Source: Bacteroidota bacterium (lineage in GTDB: Bacteria > Bacteroidota > Bacteroidia > Bacteroidales > Prolixibacteraceae). Taken from it: DNA of 8,414 nucleotides. A program made the position numbers and the translations under genes. Of this stretch, positions 6,336 through 8,414 are shown one piece after another (within the stretch, counting starts at the first letter, position 1; every line of letters begins with the position of its first letter). The notes under the pieces are model-generated. The model did no database searches and was not told the DNA's origin. It saw only the letters and a program-made list of their open reading frames with translations. The DNA lies in the NCBI GenBank assembly GCA_030691295.1, contig JAUYEQ010000223.1, positions 1 through 8,414 of the forward strand. The letters are read 5' to 3'.

Positions 6336-8405
6336 CTATTGAATATTCATTGCGCTGTACCCTCCCCCTTCGGGGGAGTCGGAGGGGGCTATCTCAACAA
6401 GTAATTGCCTTTCAACCACTGTACTTCCTTCTTTTATGTGTATCTTTTTAACCTGCGCATCCACCGCACAAAGTATGTGAATTTCGGTTTTCATCGATTC
6501 CAGGGTCAGCAATGTTTGTCCCGAAGTGACAGTATCTCCTTCGCTTACATTTATTTTCAATACCCTACCAAACAAATCGGCACTAATAAGGTTCTCAAAA
6601 ATCTTTATGGGTTCCTGATTCTTTCGGTCAACTTTGGCCTGATTCAATAAAGAGTTGCTTTGCAGCTCAAATGTAAAACCTTGCGCTCCAATCAATGTTT
6701 TCCCAACTCCTTCAATTATCAGAAACGTTTCCGCTTGCTGATCAATGTGAATCACAAGTTTTTTGCCTGTCAGTTTCCAGTTGTCCACCAGATATTCCTG
6801 ATGATTGATTCTGAAAATCTTTCCATTCTCAATTCCACATTTGTATTTTTCTCCTTCAACTAAAACCTCCAATTGGGGCATCATTCTCCAGAAACCAATT
6901 TGATTCCAAATTGAATTTTCGGGTTGTTTTTTTTGCTGAAAATAAAAAATCAGGTAGGCAATCACCAGCTTGTGCTTGTTCAGATTATCTCTTTTCTCCT
7001 GAACCTGCTGGTTGATCAATTCCAGATTCTCATCAATGTATCGCGTGTATATTTTATTCTCCTTAAATGCATTGCTTTCGACCAATCCAGTTAAAAACGA
7101 AAGGTTGGTGTGAATTCCTGAAATACAGGTTTCTGAAAGCAAATGCTGAATTTTGCCAATTGCCAATTCACGTGTTTCTCCGCGGATGATTATTTTTGCC
7201 AGCAACGAATCGTAATTTGGGGAAACGGTTATTCCTTCCGAAACAAAAGTTTCAAGCCGAATATTCTGCTCTTCCGGAAAATCCCAAACAGTAAGTTTCC
7301 CTGCCGATGGAAGGAAATTGCGACTGGCATCTTCTGCGCAAAGCCGCACTTCGATGGCATGTCCCGAAATTTGAATGTCTTCCTGATTCATTGGCAAAGG
7401 ATTTCCTGCAGCCACCAGCAACTGCAACGAAACCAAATCCGAATTGGTAATCATTTCGGTGACCGGATGCTCCACCTGAATGCGGGTATTCATCTCCAGA
7501 AAATAAAAATGACAGGATTCATCCAGCAAAAACTCGATGGTGCCGGCATTGCGGTAATTCATCGAACGGGCAATTTTTACCGCTGATGAAGTCAACTGAT
7601 TGCGAAGCTCTTCGCTGATGGAAGGGGAAGGCGCTTCTTCGATGATCTTCTGAAAGTTGCGCTGAACGGAGCATTCGCGCTCGAAAAAGTGCATTACATT
7701 TCCATGGTGGTCAGCCATAAGTTGCACTTCAAGGTGGCGAGCTCTCGGCAAATATTTTTCCACAAACAATTCTCCGTTTCCGAAATAACTGATTGCCTGA
7801 CGTTCGGCTTTTTCAAGTGCGGGAAGCAATTCTTCGCCTGAATTGCAAATCACCATTCCTTTTCCACCGCCGCCAGCCGAGGCTTTCACCATTACCGGAA
7901 ATTCCATTTCAGAAGTGTGCTTAACCAATTCTTCAACTGTTCCGCGAAACGAAGGCAAAATAGGTATTCCCAGTGATTCAACATATTTGAAAGCCTGATT
8001 TTTTTCGCCCATCAGGCGGATATTTTCAGGAGTCGGGCCAATAAAAACAAGTCCAGAATCGGCCACCTTTTGAGCAAAACCGGCATTTTCGGAAAGAAAT
8101 CCATAACCGGGATGAATCGCTTCAACGCCAGTTTTCAAAGCAATCTGAATGATTTTATCCTGATTCAGGTACGTTTCGTTCAAGGTTCTCCCTGAAAGCA
8201 AAACCGCTTCATCAGCCAGCGAAACATGCAAAGATTCAGCATCGTCAGCGGCATAAACTGCCACCGTACGAATGCCGTTCTTTTGTGCCGCCCGGATGAT
8301 CCGAACCGCAATTTCACTCCGGTTGGCTATGAGTAAGGAAGCCTCCCCCGACCCCTCCGAAGGAGGGGAGAAAGAATCTGTATGCCAAGATTGTTGTTTT
8401 GTCAT
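6336..8405 (-). CDS. Biotin-dependent acyl-CoA carboxylase alpha subunit (biotin carboxylase plus biotinyl domain; possibly methylcrotonyl- or propionyl-CoA type)
   Basis: The 689-residue protein carboxylates its own biotin with ATP and bicarbonate, for transfer to an acyl-CoA by a separate beta subunit not in this window. The biotin carboxylase N-domain starts at 23-36 (SLLIANRSEIAVRI). The ATP-grasp glycine loop is KASAGGGGKGM at 174-184, followed by ERECSVQRNFQKIIEEAP at 242-259 and EMNTRIQVEHPVTE at 304-317 with the catalytic arginine and glutamate. A linker domain follows at about 460-600. The biotinyl domain is at about 605-672 with LESMKTE; biotinylated lysine K639. ATG 8405 is the only possible start: TAA directly precedes it and no other start codon occurs before the domain. 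Residues 13-22 and about 672-682 are encoded by palindromic repeats. Oddities are ANRSE for the usual ANRGE and MKT for MKM. Length and fused architecture fit methylcrotonyl- or propionyl-CoA carboxylase alpha. Confidence 0.9.
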   Translation of the reverse strand: MTKQQSWHTDSFSPPSEGSGEASLLIANRSEIAVRIIRAAQKNGIRTVAVYAADDAESLHVSLADEAVLLSGRTLNETYLNQDKIIQIALKTGVEAIHPGYGFLSENAGFAQKVADSGLVFIGPTPENIRLMGEKNQAFKYVESLGIPILPSFRGTVEELVKHTSEMEFPVMVKASAGGGGKGMVICNSGEELLPALEKAERQAISYFGNGELFVEKYLPRARHLEVQLMADHHGNVMHFFERECSVQRNFQKIIEEAPSPSISEELRNQLTSSAVKIARSMNYRNAGTIEFLLDESCHFYFLEMNTRIQVEHPVTEMITNSDLVSLQLLVAAGNPLPMNQEDIQISGHAIEVRLCAEDASRNFLPSAGKLTVWDFPEEQNIRLETFVSEGITVSPNYDSLLAKIIIRGETRELAIGKIQHLLSETCISGIHTNLSFLTGLVESNAFKENKIYTRYIDENLELINQQVQEKRDNLNKHKLVIAYLIFYFQQKKQPENSIWNQIGFWRMMPQLEVLVEGEKYKCGIENGKIFRINHQEYLVDNWKLTGKKLVIHIDQQAETFLIIEGVGKTLIGAQGFTFELQSNSLLNQAKVDRKNQEPIKIFENLISADLFGRVLKINVSEGDTVTSGQTLLTLESMKTEIHILCAVDAQVKKIHIKEGSTVVERQLLVEIAPSDSPEGGGYSAMNIQ
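6360..6391 (+). repeat. REP-like palindrome, copy C, translated at the carboxylase C-terminus
   Basis: A perfect 7-bp stem (6362-6368 with 6372-6378, loop TTC at 6369-6371) is followed by the tail TCGGAGGGGGCTA. It has the same layout as the other copies, with different but matched arm sequences (CTCCCCC/GGGGGAG). Read on the minus strand it encodes IAPSDSPEGGG, residues 672-682 of the carboxylase, immediately after the last strand of the biotinyl domain. Only seven more residues follow before TAG. Confidence 0.85.
8341..8369 (-). repeat. REP-like palindrome, copy E, translated at the carboxylase N-terminus
   Basis: A perfect 7-bp stem (8352-8358 with 8362-8368; loop 8359-8361) is followed on the minus strand by the tail TCGGGGGAGGCTT. 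The arms are identical to those of copy D. It is read in frame as SPPSEGSGEA, residues 13-22 of the carboxylase, directly before the first strand of the biotin carboxylase domain. TTCTT precedes the stem by a few bases, as in copies B and D, hinting that the element extends slightly beyond the stem on that side. Confidence 0.85.
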
Positions 8406-8414
8406 TTATTTCAA

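Noticed and set aside
7143..7586. Plus-strand frame of 147 codons opposite the carboxylase
   Set aside because: It is a shadow of the biotin carboxylase domain with a cysteine/histidine-rich, non-protein-like composition.
1..8414. High frequency of TTCAGG/CCTGAA hexamers as uptake or Chi-like signals
   Set aside because: They arise largely from common codon pairs (such as CTGAAA and CCTGAA) in these genes; without genome-wide counts an excess cannot be claimed.

Overview
The window looks like a chromosomal segment from a member of the Bacteroidota. The evidence is the gene content (a mevalonate-pathway cluster containing the GFDIA/GYDIA-type GHMP kinase seen in that phylum), moderate GC, AT-rich leaders that mostly lack Shine-Dalgarno sequences, and dispersed GC-rich palindromes. 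A marine or Marinilabiliales-like lineage is a guess, not a determination. All seven genes lie on the minus strand, so transcription runs from high to low coordinates.

Layout in transcription order. First come two acyl-CoA metabolism genes. One is a 689-residue biotin-dependent carboxylase alpha subunit with fused biotin carboxylase and biotinyl domains (8405-6336). The other is an acyl-CoA dehydrogenase (6231-5077). After a 178-nt gap holding a large imperfect hairpin there is a tight mevalonate/isoprenoid run: type 2 isopentenyl-diphosphate isomerase (4898-3888), class II HMG-CoA reductase (3895-2570, 8-nt overlap with the isomerase), a GYDIA-type GHMP kinase that probably acts as phosphomevalonate kinase (2563-1637, TTG start), diphosphomevalonate decarboxylase (1640-585, ATGA overlap with the kinase), and a mevalonate kinase cut off by the window edge (489 to before 1). 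Together these cover HMG-CoA to IPP and DMAPP. HMG-CoA synthase is not in the window. If the carboxylase is a methylcrotonyl-CoA carboxylase, the upstream pair would belong to leucine catabolism, a pathway that also leads to HMG-CoA. That link is inference.

The most unusual content is repeat DNA rather than a new protein system. Five copies of a GC-rich REP-like palindrome lie at gene edges. Four of them form two head-to-head inverted pairs, each bracketing a gene-gene junction. Three copies are translated: near the N-terminus of mevalonate kinase, and at both the N- and C-terminus of the carboxylase. For the two N-terminal copies no start codon exists that would avoid translating them. One further copy begins with the stop codon of the decarboxylase, and one supplies a GGAGG sequence in front of the acyl-CoA dehydrogenase. 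Two other repeat types are present. A four-unit heptamer array forms the HMG-CoA reductase/GHMP kinase junction, and an inverted repeat built from CACNAAGN-like units lies in front of the isomerase.

No tRNA, rRNA, CRISPR array, insertion sequence or convincing intrinsic terminator was seen. No gene-free stretch exceeds 300 bases.
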